This document shows positions 12,548-23,628 of a stretch of DNA of 64,000 nt, piece after piece; positions within the stretch are counted from its first letter, which is position 1; every line of letters starts with the position of its first letter. The DNA is from Flabesymbios commensalis. Taxonomy: Eukaryota; Annelida; Polychaeta; Terebellida; Flabelligeridae. The notes below the pieces were generated by a model, which had not been told where the DNA came from, did no database searches, and saw nothing but the letters and a program-made list of their open reading frames with translations. Location of the stretch: positions 20,352,206-20,416,205 of the forward strand of contig OZ024907.1 of the NCBI GenBank assembly GCA_964017125.1, given 5' to 3'. The translations under genes were made by a program, and so were the position numbers.

Positions 12548-13835
12548 ACAGTGAAATCTAAGCAGCGAAATCTAAGCAGTGGAATCTCAGCAGTGAAATC
12601 TAAGCTGTGAAATCTATGTAGTGAAATCTAAGCAGCGAAATCTAAACAGTGTAATCTAAGGAGTGAAATATAAGCAGTGAAATCTAAGCAGTAAAATCTA
12701 AGCAGTGGAATTTAAGCAGTAACATCTAAGCTGTGGAATCTAAGCTGCGAAATCTAAGCGGTGAAATCTAAAAAGTGAAATCTAAGCTGTGAAATCTAAG
12801 CAGTGACATATAAGTAGTGAAATCTAAGCAGCGAAATCTAAGCTGTGAAATCTAAAAAGTGAAATCTAAGCAGTGAAATCTAAGGAGTGAAATCTAAGCA
12901 GTGAAATCTAAGGAGTGAAATCTAAGCAGTAACATCTAGGCTGTGGAATCTAAGCTGCGAAATCTAAGCGGTGAAATCTAAACAGTGTAATCTAAGGAGT
13001 GAAATCTAAGCAGTGAAAACTAAGCAGTAAAATCTAAGCAGTGGAATTTAAGCAGTGAAATATAACCAGTGAAATCCAAGCAGTGAAATCTAAGGAGTGA
13101 AATCTAAGCATTAACATCTAAGCTGTGGAATCTAAGCTGCGAAATCTAAGCGGTGAAATCTAAAAAGTGAAATCTAAGCTGTGAAATCTAAGCAGTGACA
13201 TCTAAGTAGTGAAATCTAAGCAGCGAAATCTAAGCTGTGAAATCTAAAAAGTGAAATCTAAGCAGTGAAATCTAAGGAGTGAAATCTAAACAGTGAAATC
13301 TAAGCAGTGACATCTAAGTAGTGAAATCTAAACAGCGAAATCTAAGCTGTGAAATCTAAGAAGTGAAATCTAAGAAGTGAAATCTAAGCAATGATATCTA
13401 AACAGTGAAATCTAAGCAGTGAAATCTAAGCAGTGTAATCGAAGCAGTGAAATCTAAGCAATGAAATCTAATAGTGAAATCTAAGCAGTGAAATCTAAGC
13501 AGTGAAATCTCAGCAGTGAAATATAATAGTGAAATCTAAGCTGTGAAATCTTAGAAGTGAAATCTAAGCAATGAAATCTAAGCAGTGAAATCTCAGCAGT
13601 GAAATCTAATAGTGAAATCTAAGCAATGAAATCTAAGCAATGAAATCTAAGCAGTGAAATCTAGGCAGTGAAATTTCAGCAGTGAAATCTAATAGTGAAA
13701 TCTAAACTGTGAAATCTAAGAAGTAAAATCTAAGCAATGAAATCTAAGAAGTGAAATCTCAGCAGTGAAATCTAATAGTGAAATCTAAGCAATGAAATCT
13801 AAGCAGTGAGATCTAAGCAGTGACATCTCAGCACG
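12548..13835 (+). repeat. 14-bp minisatellite, about 90 units
   Basis: Consensus GCAGTGAAATCTAA with many variants and 12-13-bp units (AATAGTGAAATCT) toward the 3' end. Confidence 0.95.
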
Positions 13836-14029
13836 ACATGAGAACGACATCTTAACAAAGAACGGACATTGGCTTGAATTTCATTCATTATGTGCCTAAT
13901 GTCTGAGGCGCTATAAAACATAACAGCCAATATTTGGCTGATCTTTTGCCAAAGTTTAGCAAGATTAAGCTAAATGTCTTAAATCTTGGAAGCAGTGCCA
14001 GAAAAGCGCACGTCTTTCTCAACAAAAAG

Positions 14030-14082
14030 GAGACGTCAACCTAATGTTGGTTTGATATTGATCTACAGTCTACGACATCGGT
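14030..14082. mobile_element. MITE family A, left half
   Basis: AGACGTCAACCTAATGTTGG, TACAGTCTACGACATCGG. Confidence 0.6.
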
Positions 14083-14093
14083 AGTTTCTGTGA

Positions 14094-14285
14094 AGTTACC
14101 TTCATGTGGGAATGGCGGCAGTTACCTTCATGTGGGAATGGCGGCAGTTGCCTTAATGCGGGAATGGCGACAGTTACCTTAATGTGGGAATGGCGACAAT
14201 TACCTTTATGTGGGAATGGCGACAGTTACCTTCATGTGGGAATGGCGGCAGTTACCTTCATGTGGGAATGGCGACAGTTGCCTTG
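14094..14285 (+). repeat. 26-bp minisatellite, 7 units
   Basis: GTTACCTTCATGTGGGAATG then GCGGCA, with GCGACA variants. Confidence 0.93.
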
Positions 14286-14372
14286 AGGTAGGATTGATAG
14301 CACTTGCATTCCACCTCAAGGTATTATCAAGGAGGTTGAAATATGTGTTTCTAGTGCTAGTAGACAGATAAT

Positions 14373-14860
14373 TAGTGAGTGAGTGAGTGAGTGAGTGAGT
14401 GAGTGAGTGAGTGAGTGAGTGAGTGAGTGAGTGAGTGAGTGAGTGAGTGAGTGAGTGAGTGAGTGAGTGAGTGAGTGAGTGAGTGAGTGAGTGAGTGAGT
14501 GAGTGAGTGAGTGAGTGAGTGAGTGAGTGAGTGAGTGAGTGAGTGAGTGAGTGAGTGAGTGAGTGAGTGAGTGAGTATGTGAGTGAGTGAGTGAGTGAGT
14601 GAGTGAGTGAGTGAGTGAGTGAGTGAGTGAGTGAGTGAGTGAGTGAGTGAGTGAGTGAGTGAGTGAGTGAGTGAGTGAGTGAGTGAGTGAGTGAGTGAGT
14701 GAGTGAGTGAGTGAGTGAGTGAGTGAGTGAGTGAGTGAGTGAGTGAGTGAGTGAGTGAGTGAGTGAGTGAGTGAGTGAGTGAGTGAGTGAGTGAGTGAGT
14801 GAGTGAGTGAGTGAGTGAGTGAGTGAGTGAGTGAGTGAGTGAGTGAGTGAGTGAGTGAGT
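14373..14860 (+). repeat. (GTGA)n microsatellite, 488 bp
   Basis: Nearly pure; the single interruption I see is GTAT at about 14575. Confidence 0.98.
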
Positions 14861-15167
14861 TTTGGAACTTTTTGCTTAAATGTCGTCCAGCGCTATGACT
14901 ATCATCATCAACCAGACATAAGTATTGTTCTTTCATTGACCATCACGCCAGCTAAACTTTATGGAATAACAATGTTTGATTAATTTGTTGTGACAGAGCA
15001 ACGGAACCTATAGTTTCAGCTGAGTGGAAAGGGTGTATCTGCCACGTTTTGAAGTGACAGAAACATTATTTTATCTCCGCCTCCAAGGTGGCGATTGCAA
15101 CATGAAAAAACAATGTAAAACTATCAGGCAGGACATTAGGATTTGAAGTACGCACAATAGGATCAGC

Positions 15168-15385
15168 AGAAACAGCAGAAGCAGGACCAGCGTCGGCGGC
15201 GGTGGCGGCAAAAACAGCAGCAGCAGAGCATCCACAGCAGCAGCCGCGGCGGAAGTAACGGCAGAGGCGATAGCGGGGGCAATGGCAACGGCAACGGCGG
15301 TAGCTGTGGCGCAGCAGCAGCGACAACAGCAGCAGTACATTAGCAGGCGCAGCAGCAGCAGTAACAGCAGCAGCGAGCACCTATC
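15168..15385 (+). repeat. GCA/GGC-rich trinucleotide stretch
   Basis: Imperfect CAGCAG and GGCGGC runs. The minus-strand Leu/Ala-rich frames (15066-15493) come from these. Confidence 0.85.
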
Positions 15386-15485
15386 ACGAGGAACCAGATA
15401 GCCTATCAACAGCAGGAGATTAGACAGTAGCAGAAACCCTGTGTTTAGCAGTGACAGCACGGTGCAGTGCTGGCTGTTAAGCAGT

Positions 15486-16454
15486 GTTGGCATTAGTTAG
15501 AGTAAGTAGCCATTGCTACAGACTGGACACACATGTCACGTGGTACGGAGAACTGCTCCGTGGAAGTCCCTCCCAGGCGCCAACAAAAACCTTCTGCTCT
15601 TACATGTACAGACATATACATGTCCAGAAGCCGCTGAAAACCCATATAGTCAGGCATCAAAAAGTTGAAAGTGATTGGCGTCTGCCAACGACCAGGTAGA
15701 AGATAATCTCTCTGTAGTTCACTCGCGCGAGCTTCACTCACATGTGCTTCACTTGGATGCGTTCCTCAGATGTTCCTAACGGATATCTTACCAGTAGAAA
15801 CAACACAAACATATGTGAGCCTAGATCCCGCTTAAAATTTCTGAAAAAAACAACGGACACTTTTAAGAAAACCCAGGTATCGGCTTTGTGTTATATATAC
15901 GGTCCTAGCCGGAGAAGGGTTGGTGTAGCTGTGGTTGATATTCGCTGAAGGTTACTGCTATATATACGGCTCTAGCAGGACAAGTGTTATGATAGCTGTG
16001 CATTGTGTCTGCTGTGCTTGTTTTTAGCTGTTGCGCGCTCAGCTATGGATTGTTCTGCTTTGGTTTTCCTGCCTGCTCCCGCTCTCTAGCTGTGGTCTGG
16101 TTGCAGATATCTTGCTGTTGTCTCGCTGTAGTTGTCTATTTGTAGTTGTCTGTAGCCGTGGGAGAGGGACTTTTCGCAGTCTATTCTGCCAAGTGACAAC
16201 GTTGTCTATTAGGCCTGGACATGAGCCTAATTTCTGACAGCTCTCGGGCAATGTTGATGTCAGGAAATGTGCTTTATGCAGATTTACGCTGCAGAAGAAA
16301 CTGTTAGCCACAGTAAGCTTGGCTTATAATGCCGGATGGCTTAACAAAGCCTCGCGCCTTGACAATTGGTGCTCTGACACTGTGCGCTGACAATCAGTTG
16401 CTTCCCGTCTGTAATTATTCATCGTGACTCTGGTGTGACTACTGTGCCGGCTGT
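15486..16454. other. receptor upstream region
   Basis: Less AT-rich than its surroundings, with the TATA-like pair. The short frames (15484-16311) are not convincing. It could hold a non-coding 5' exon. Confidence 0.35.
15886..16010 (+). promoter_or_regulatory. possible duplicated TATA-like promoter module
   Basis: TATATATACGG followed by TCTAGC or CCTAGC occurs twice, near 15891 and 15959, about 68 bp apart, each followed by a diverged GTG-GTAGCTGTG stretch. It lies about 1.1 kb upstream of the receptor ATG. Promoter function is inferred only from the TATA-like words and position. Confidence 0.25.
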
Positions 16455-17045
16455 GTTAATAATGACAGATTGCAAGACATACAACTTTATTGCGCCTCGT
16501 TCTTTATTGAGCCTTGCTTCAGGTGAAAATAGGGACTTTATTACCGGTTGTTCCGGATGACGGATTGCTAAACATATAACTTTACTGCATCGTGTTCTTG
16601 ATTACAGGTTGCTGAACTTAGAACTTTATTGCGTCTTGCTTCTGGATATAGGACAGTATTACGGCTTCTTCGCAATGGCAGATTGTAGGACGTAAAACAA
16701 TATTGTTGAACAAAGGATGGTTCCTGATGGTAGACTGGTGAACATGGAATTGTATTGCGAGCTGTTCCGGATGGCAGATTGGTGAACATAGGACTTTCGG
16801 ATGACAGATTGGTGAACATAGGGCTTTGTTATATGCTGTTGCGAATGGCAGACTGGTGAACAAGGACTTAATTACCTGTTGTTCCGGATGACAGACTGGT
16901 GAACATAGGACTTTATTGCATGTTGTTCCTGATGGTAGACTGGTGAGCATAGGATCTTATTGTGTCATAATCCTGATGGCAGACTGGTGAACATAGATTT
17001 TACTGTGTCATGTTCCTGGTGGCTCACTGCTAAATATAGGATCAC
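16455..17045 (+). repeat. degenerate ~45-bp tandem array upstream of the receptor ATG
   Basis: Motifs GACTGGTGAACATAGGACTT and TTATTGCATGTTGTTCC recur about every 45 bp, best preserved at 16730-17030. The array ends about 40 bases before the receptor ATG, so it probably lies in the 5' leader or proximal promoter. Confidence 0.85.
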
Positions 17046-17084
17046 ATTGCATTCCTGCGTGGACAGCTGTCACCAGAAGCTGTC

Positions 17085-18449
17085 ATGGCGCTGGACTTGA
17101 CTCCTGAAGACTGGGAGGTCAACTCCACAGAGATGGCCTCACTTAACTACTCTGACCTTTACAACCTGAACAGCACTGTTGCACCAGGTAACGGCACCAC
17201 GTACAAGGACACGTGTGACCTGTTCAGGTTCATTTTTTATGTTCCAGTGATGGGTGTGATCTGTATACTGGGTGTTATCGGTAACACTGTGTCGTTCATG
17301 GTGCTTAGGAAGGATCGTAGTAGTCCTGTAGCTGCCTTCCTACTAGAGGTTCTATCTGTAGCTGACAATGTCTATCTCATAATATGGATGCTTAACTACA
17401 CTGTCAGGTACTGCTTCATGTACTTTCACATCTCAGAATCTGAGCTTCACCCCTTGTGGATGTATCTACGCGTTTACTCATTCCCGATCCTGTTTATAGC
17501 TCAGCTTGAGACAATATGGCTGACTGTGGTGATCGCTATGAACCGCTTTATGGCAGTGTGTATGCCGTACAAAGCCCCACACCTGTGTAACATGATTAAC
17601 GTGTATAAAGAGGTGATCTTTGTCACTGCCTTCTCTATATTATATAACATGCCGAGGTTCTTTGAGCTGACAATTCACACAGTGGCCAATCAGACCAAGT
17701 ACAACAGGACAGAGCTGGGTACCAATGACTATTACACCACCGTGTACGTGGACGCTCTCTACTACCTGTTCACGTTTGTCCTCCCTCTTCTCATCCTTAC
17801 CTTCGTCAATACACGTGTAACAATAGCGTACCAGGCGTTGCGTCAGAGACGTAGACGTATGACGTCACGGCGTAGTGAGAATGAGAACAATATCACACTG
17901 GTTATGATTATCATTGTACTTATATTCATGTTGTGTCAGGCCCCGGCCCGTATTGCACAGCTGGTTTGGAAGTACAAGTACAAGAACTGCCACCAATACC
18001 AATTCTACGTGATACATATAAGCAACACCCTGGAAGCTCTGAACTCCTCCATTAACTTTGTGGTGTACGTTGTGTTCCGTAAGAGATTCAGGGACATCCT
18101 GAGGGACAACTACTGTATGGGACCTCTGGCCCAGAGACTCAGGAGGGATTCCCAGAGGTACACGACCACAGAGGGTCTGTCTCTGGAAGAAATGAAAGCC
18201 ACATCACATCCTCAAAGTAACAGCAGTCAAAGAAGCAGAAGCAGTCAAAAGAACGGATCCGTTGTCAAGGCTGCTGTGGTTGTTACCGTGGATACGGAGC
18301 CTGTTACTGCTCCTCCTGTCTCAGCAGCCGTGGACGAAGATACGGATAGCGAGCATCTTCTCCAGCAAGATGAGGATAAAGTCAGTGTGTCTGAGACCAA
18401 TCTACATACTGACAATATAACTGACCAAACTACTGAAGTACTGGTTTAA
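17085..18449 (+). CDS. FMRFamide-receptor-like G-protein-coupled receptor (rhodopsin family)
   Basis: A 454-residue intronless reading frame with seven hydrophobic segments at about 50-74, 84-106, 128-158, 173-190, 225-245, 270-295 and 307-331. Landmarks seen: N67 (1.50), D94 in LSVADN (2.50), NRF at 153-155 in place of DRY, P234 in TM5, P287 in LCQAPA (6.50), and N324-F-V-V-Y328 in place of NPxxY. Such variants are usual in FMRFamide-type neuropeptide receptors. The N-terminus has sequons at N13, N21, N29 and N36, and loop 2 has N202 and N207. No Cys sits at 3.25 (R129) or in loop 2, so the usual disulphide is absent. Basic RQRRRR (253-258) in loop 3 and C344 in the tail fit G-protein coupling and palmitoylation. 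The start ATG has G at -3 and +4. The tail ends VLV, a possible class II PDZ ligand. It would act at the plasma membrane for an unknown neuropeptide. The last 18 codons and stop are unit 1 of the adjacent 57-bp array. The class call is firm; the ligand is inferred. Confidence 0.93.
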   Translation: MALDLTPEDWEVNSTEMASLNYSDLYNLNSTVAPGNGTTYKDTCDLFRFIFYVPVMGVICILGVIGNTVSFMVLRKDRSSPVAAFLLEVLSVADNVYLIIWMLNYTVRYCFMYFHISESELHPLWMYLRVYSFPILFIAQLETIWLTVVIAMNRFMAVCMPYKAPHLCNMINVYKEVIFVTAFSILYNMPRFFELTIHTVANQTKYNRTELGTNDYYTTVYVDALYYLFTFVLPLLILTFVNTRVTIAYQALRQRRRRMTSRRSENENNITLVMIIIVLIFMLCQAPARIAQLVWKYKYKNCHQYQFYVIHISNTLEALNSSINFVVYVVFRKRFRDILRDNYCMGPLAQRLRRDSQRYTTTEGLSLEEMKATSHPQSNSSQRSRSSQKNGSVVKAAVVVTVDTEPVTAPPVSAAVDEDTDSEHLLQQDEDKVSVSETNLHTDNITDQTTEVLV

Positions 18450-21268
18450 CAGACCAATCTATATACTGACAATATAACTGACCAGACTACTGAAGTACTG
18501 GTTTAACAGACTAATCAACATACTGACAATATAACTGACCAGGCTACTGAAGTACTGGTGTAAAAGACTAATCTACATACTGACAATATAACTGACCAGA
18601 CTACTGAAGTACTGGTGTAAAAGACTAATCTACATACTGACAATATAACTGACCAGGCTACTGAAGTACTGGTGTAAAGACTAATCTACATACTGACAAT
18701 ATAACTGACCAGACTACTGAAGTACTGGTGTAAAAGACTAATCTACATACTGACAATATAACTGACCAGACTACTGAAGTACTGGTTTAACAGACCAATT
18801 TACATACTGACAATATAACTGACCAGACTACTGAAGTACTGGTGTAAAAGACTAATCTACATACTGACAATATAACTGACCAGACTACTGAAGTACTGGT
18901 TTAACAGACCAATCTACATACTGACAATATAACTGACCAGACTACTGAAGTACTGGTGTAACAGACCAATCTACACACTGACAATATAACTGACCAGACT
19001 ACTGAAGTACTGGTTTAACAGACCAATCTACATACTGACAATATAACTGACCAGACTACTGAAGTACTTGTGTAACAGACCAATCTACAAACTGACAATA
19101 TAACTGACCAGACTACTGAAGTACTGGTGTAACGGACCAATTCACATACTGACAATATAACTGACCAGACTACTGAAGTACTGGTGTAAACGACTAATCT
19201 ACATACTGACAATGTAACTGACCAGACTACTGAAGTACTGGTTTAACAGACCAATCAACATACTGACAATATAACTGACCAGACTACTGAAGTACTTGTG
19301 TAACAGACCAATCTACATACTGACAATATAACTGACCAGACTACTGAAGTACTGGTTTAACAGACCAATCAACATACTGACAATATAACTGACCAGACTA
19401 CTGAAGTACTGGTGTAAAAGACTAATCTACATACTGACAATATAACTGACCAGACTACTGAAGTACTGGTGTAAAAGACTAATCTACATACTGACAATGT
19501 AACTGACCAGACTACTGAAGTACTGGTTTAACAGACCAATCTACATACTGACAATATAACTGACCAGACTACTGAAGTACTGGTTTAACAGACCAATCAA
19601 CATACTGACAATATAACTGACCAGACTACTGAAGTACTGGTTTAACAGACCAATCTACATACTGACAATATAACTGACCAGACTACTGAAGTACTGGTTT
19701 AACAGACCAATCAACATACTGACAATATAACTGACCAGACTACTGAAGTACTGGTGTAAAAGACTAATCTACATACTGACAATGTAACTGACCAGACTAC
19801 TGAAGTACTGGTTTAACAGACCAATCAACATACTGACAATATAACTGACCAGACTACTGAAGTACTTGTGTAACAGACCAATCTACATACTGACAATATA
19901 ACTGACCAGACTACTGAAGTACTGGTTTAACAGACCAATCAACATACTGACAATATAACTGACCAGACTACTGAAGTACTGGTTTAACAGACCAATCTAC
20001 AGACTGACAATATAACTGACCAGACTACTGAAGTACTGGTGTAAAAGACTAATCTACATACTGACAATATAACTGACCAGACTACTGAAGTACTGGTGTA
20101 ACGGACCAATTTACATACTGACAATATAACTGACCAGACTACTGAAGTACTGGTGTAACAGACCAATCAACATACTGACAATATAACAGACCAGACTACT
20201 GATGTACTGGTGTAACAGGCCAATCTACAAACTGACAATATAACTGACCAGACTACTGAAGTACTGGTGTAACGGACCAATTTACATACTGACAATATAA
20301 CTGACCAGACTACTGAAGTACTGGTGTAACGGACCAATTTACATACTGACAATATAACTGACCAGACTACTGAAGTACTTGTGTAACAGACCAATCTACA
20401 AACTGACAATATAACTGACCAGACTACTGAAGTACTGGTGTAACGGACCAATTTACATACTGACAATATAACTGACCAGACTACTGAAGTACTGGTGTAA
20501 AAGACTAATCTACATACTGACAATATAACTGACCAGACTACTGAAGTACTGGTTTAACAGACCAATCAACATACTGACAATATAACTGACCAGACTACTG
20601 AAGTACTTGTGTAACAGACCAATCTACATACTGACAATATAACTGACCAGACTACTGAAGTACTGGTTTAACAGACCAATCTACATATTGACAATATAAC
20701 TGACCAGACTACTGAAGTACTTGTGTAACAGACCAATCTACAAACTGACAATATAACTGACCAGACTACTGAAGTACTGGTGTAACGGACCAATTTACAT
20801 ACTGACAATATAACTGACCAGACTACTGAAGTACTGGTTTAACAGACCAATCTACAAACTGACAATATAACTGACCAGACTACTGAAGTACTGGTGTAAC
20901 GGACCAATCTAAATACTGACAATATAACTGACCAGGCTACTGAAGTACTGGTTTAACAGACCAATCTACAGACTGACAATATAACTGACCAGACTACTGA
21001 AGTACTGGTTTAACAGACCAATCTTCATACTGACAATATAACAGACCAGACTACTGATGTACTGGTGTAACAGGCCAATCTACAAACTGACAATATAACT
21101 GACCAGACTACTGAAGTACTGGTGTAACAGACCAATCTTCATACTGACAATATAACAGACCAGACTACTGATGTACTGGTGTAACAGGCCAATCTACAAA
21201 CTGACAATATAACTGACCAGACTACTGAAGTACTGGTTTAACAGACCAATCAACATACTGACAATATA
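18393..21268 (+). repeat. 57-bp minisatellite, about 50 units, beginning inside the receptor CDS
   Basis: Unit 1 (18393-18449) encodes ETNLHTDNITDQTTEVLV plus TAA, the receptor C-terminus. Head-to-tail copies follow for about 2.8 kb. Most units keep the phase, so each carries an in-frame TAA. Variants recur (TTTAACAG, TGTAACGG, TGTAAAAG; CAACATAC, CTACAAAC), suggesting a higher-order pattern. Because 57 is divisible by 3, antisense frames stay open for 60-118 codons; these are artefacts. Each unit contains AATATA, a weak poly(A)-signal variant. The first plain AATAAA after the array is near 21668, so the transcript may carry the array as 3' UTR. Confidence 0.97.
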
Positions 21269-21269
21269 T

Positions 21270-21342
21270 TTGATGGTGAGATGAATGAGATGCCACTGCT
21301 CTCCAGACACAGGACCCGAAATTTTGTGGTCACAAAACAGCC
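21270..21342 (-). mobile_element. tRNA-derived SINE fragment at the end of the 57-bp array
   Basis: Minus strand: TTTCGGGTCCTGTGTCTGGA, then AGTGGCATCTC and TCATCTCACCATC. It abuts the last array unit. Confidence 0.7.
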
Positions 21343-22802
21343 GCATGCCAAGCTGGCATGCTTGGGGTGAACATCTTTATCGGCACTAATCCAAGATGGC
21401 TGCCAAAATACAATATTTATCACATAATCTCATTAAATTGGTCGATTTCAATGATTTGGATATTAAGTAATATGTTTTTGGGTATGGGAAAATTAAATAT
21501 GTTATTCTTGAGAGTGAATGTGTGTTAATTAGGAACAAATTATCTTCTCATCCTCGAGGAATTTGCGCCGGGGGAGGGGGAGGGGGAGGGGGGTAGGTGC
21601 GAAATTCAAAGGTGGTCAATTTCAAGATCAATGGTTAATATAAACATCAAATATGTTTCTTCAACAAATAAAGGTAGAAACAATTTTGCATGTAATCTTG
21701 ATTGAAAATCAATTTATTTTTATCATGTTCGTGATTCAAGGTCACATTCAAGGTCAAAAGGACGATTTCAAGGTCAAATAAACAAATACTATTTTTAACA
21801 AATCAAGCTTGGAACATGATTTTGTGATACCTCCTCTTGGCGGGACTTATGTTAATGTTAAAACCAGTGTATCGACGAGGTTCTTGCATTGAATTCACGC
21901 TAGATTTGCGTGAGTAATTCTGGCGTGAAATAGGGGAAAACATAGAGTGGACAAATATTAATTAGTTTGAGATGTATCAGAAACCAGGTTATTTATTGGA
22001 CGAGTGCTGTATTTTCCCATATCACACTCGAATCATCAGCATCAAGTCATCATCAAATGCAGCAGCATGTGTTGAAATTAAACTACTGCCTATATGCTCA
22101 CAGTCGGAGGAATGGTTTTCACGGTGAGTCTTATTATTCATTTGTCGTGCTGTTAGGTTAGATAAGAAAGGTCTTCGCTTATAGGCTCACAATTTATTCA
22201 TAAGACGAGTGCTTTTTTTCACATACCGCTTACAAATGAAAACCGTTTGCATATCATAAAACCTGACAAAACCCAGCCTTTAGGAGCACTACGAGCTTGC
22301 TCTTAAGTGCGGATTTTGTTGGTTTCGAATTCTGACGCGTAATGCACAAATAGAATCGACATGTATGTATGATTTTTATAAATTTGTAAATAATTATGTT
22401 CTTCTATAAAGATTGAAGCAACAACTGGTAGTCTGGAGATCAGTTAATAGTTGGCATGAGATATGTAGTTAGAGCCATTGACACTGATACTTTGTATGAC
22501 AAAACCAATACATCAAAATGTGTGTGAAATAAACGAAAATCGCATGATATTATACAACATAACAATGTGTAAGAAATGTAAGAATGCTTCAAAAACATTA
22601 TAAAGATATGTACAGCGCTCGAAGATATATAGCATGTATAACAACCAAATCTCAGATCGTATAATAAAATGTTTTCTATAACTTGCTTGTTCGAGTTGAT
22701 ATCTAGTTTCTCATGTTGTCCCAACAGTTGAATTAGAAGTTAATGGTTTTTGCAGCCAACCAAAATGGAATTTCGGCGGATAGCGTGCGAGTTTGGCGGA
22801 TA
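21343..22802. other. no gene seen
   Basis: AT-rich; a G-rich tract at 21566-21596 and the half-site cluster are the only marks. GACGAGTGCT occurs near 21997 and 22203. Confidence 0.6.
21736..21776 (+). promoter_or_regulatory. three TCAAGGTCA nuclear-receptor-type half-sites
   Basis: TCAAGGTCA at 21736, 21748 and 21768, the extended half-site bound by ERR/SF-1-type receptors. Function is not shown. Confidence 0.3.
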
Positions 22803-22950
22803 ACTTACCCTTCCGACGCGGAGATCGATTGTCGGCGTGAGATTCAGACGTCAAAATAATGTCGATCCCTTCGCTGAAAGAACTAAAACAAATATATAAA
22901 CAGCCGTAGACCCACAACATAGGTATTCAACTGAAGCAGAAAGAGCTGAC
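22803..22950 (+). mobile_element. MITE family B
   Basis: GACGCGGAGATCGATTG, GCCGTAGACCCACAACATAG, GAAGCAGAAAGAGCTGAC. Confidence 0.75.
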
Positions 22951-23051
22951 TACGCTATGCATGATGATTAAAAAATCAATAGTCGTTCGGTATTTATATC
23001 AAGTTATTTTTGATCCAACAAAGTATTGGGGTGAGCTACAGAGTAATTTTG

Positions 23052-23122
23052 CGTTGTTGAACCAATGCCGTTTTAATGTTGGTTCATCGTTCACGTCGCT
23101 GGTTCAGCAATTAAATCTACAG
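23052..23122. mobile_element. MITE family A
   Basis: GTTGAACCAATGCCGTTTTA and GTTCACGTCGCTGGTTCAGC. Confidence 0.7.
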
Positions 23123-23312
23123 TAAATATCGTGTTTCCTAGATAACAGCAGGTCATCTCAGCAACCTCTACACTTTGAGCCAGAGATGATTTATTGCGGA
23201 CCATCGGCCAGCACGAAATCGTCAATATTGCTAAGACTCGTATTTTCTAGATAACAGTAAATTAAAAAGTGTTTATTCAACCATGAGAATATGAATAGAG
23301 CAAGTAAACGAA

Positions 23313-23458
23313 AGAATGGATGAGATTTTAAGCCACCTTTGTGCACTATAGGCTAAACTTGGCCAGGAGAACCTCGTGAGAATGGTGAGATGAAGGAGAT
23401 GCCACTGTCGGTCTGAGGCCGAGCTCGCTACCATTCGGTCACAAAGGCTCACCACAAT
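23313..23458 (-). mobile_element. tRNA-derived SINE lacking its B-box region
   Basis: On the minus strand the head TGTGACCGAATGGTAGCGAG joins TCAGACCG directly to CAGTGGCATCTCC, skipping ~30 bp that hold the B box in the other copies. The body TTCTCCTGGCCAAGTTTAG follows. Confidence 0.8.
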
Positions 23459-23512
23459 AATGAGAGAAAATAAATGTGACAAGTGAGTTTTTACAGAGTG
23501 ATATTTGGGTGA

Positions 23513-23628
23513 CACGAAATGCATGGTTAAGCATGGTTGAAAATCCGAATAACCGGCGATAATACCCAGTGTTGAGTCGAGTCGCCAGTTATTCCGATTT
23601 TCAAACATGCTTAACCATGCGTTTCGTG
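23513..23628. repeat. ~47-bp-arm hairpin
   Basis: CACGAAATGCATGGTTAAGC ... ATAACCGGCGA pairs with TCGCCAGTTAT ... GCTTAACCATGCGTTTCGTG. Confidence 0.9.

Noticed and set aside
14316-14936. 206-codon THSL repeat frame, minus strand
   Set aside because: Translation of the GTGA microsatellite.
15066-15493. Leu/Ala-rich minus-strand frames, possible membrane protein
   Set aside because: They arise from the GCA/GGC trinucleotide stretch.
19015-20523. Antisense frames of 60-118 codons in the 57-bp array
   Set aside because: Same cause: 57 is a multiple of three and the antisense unit lacks a stop.
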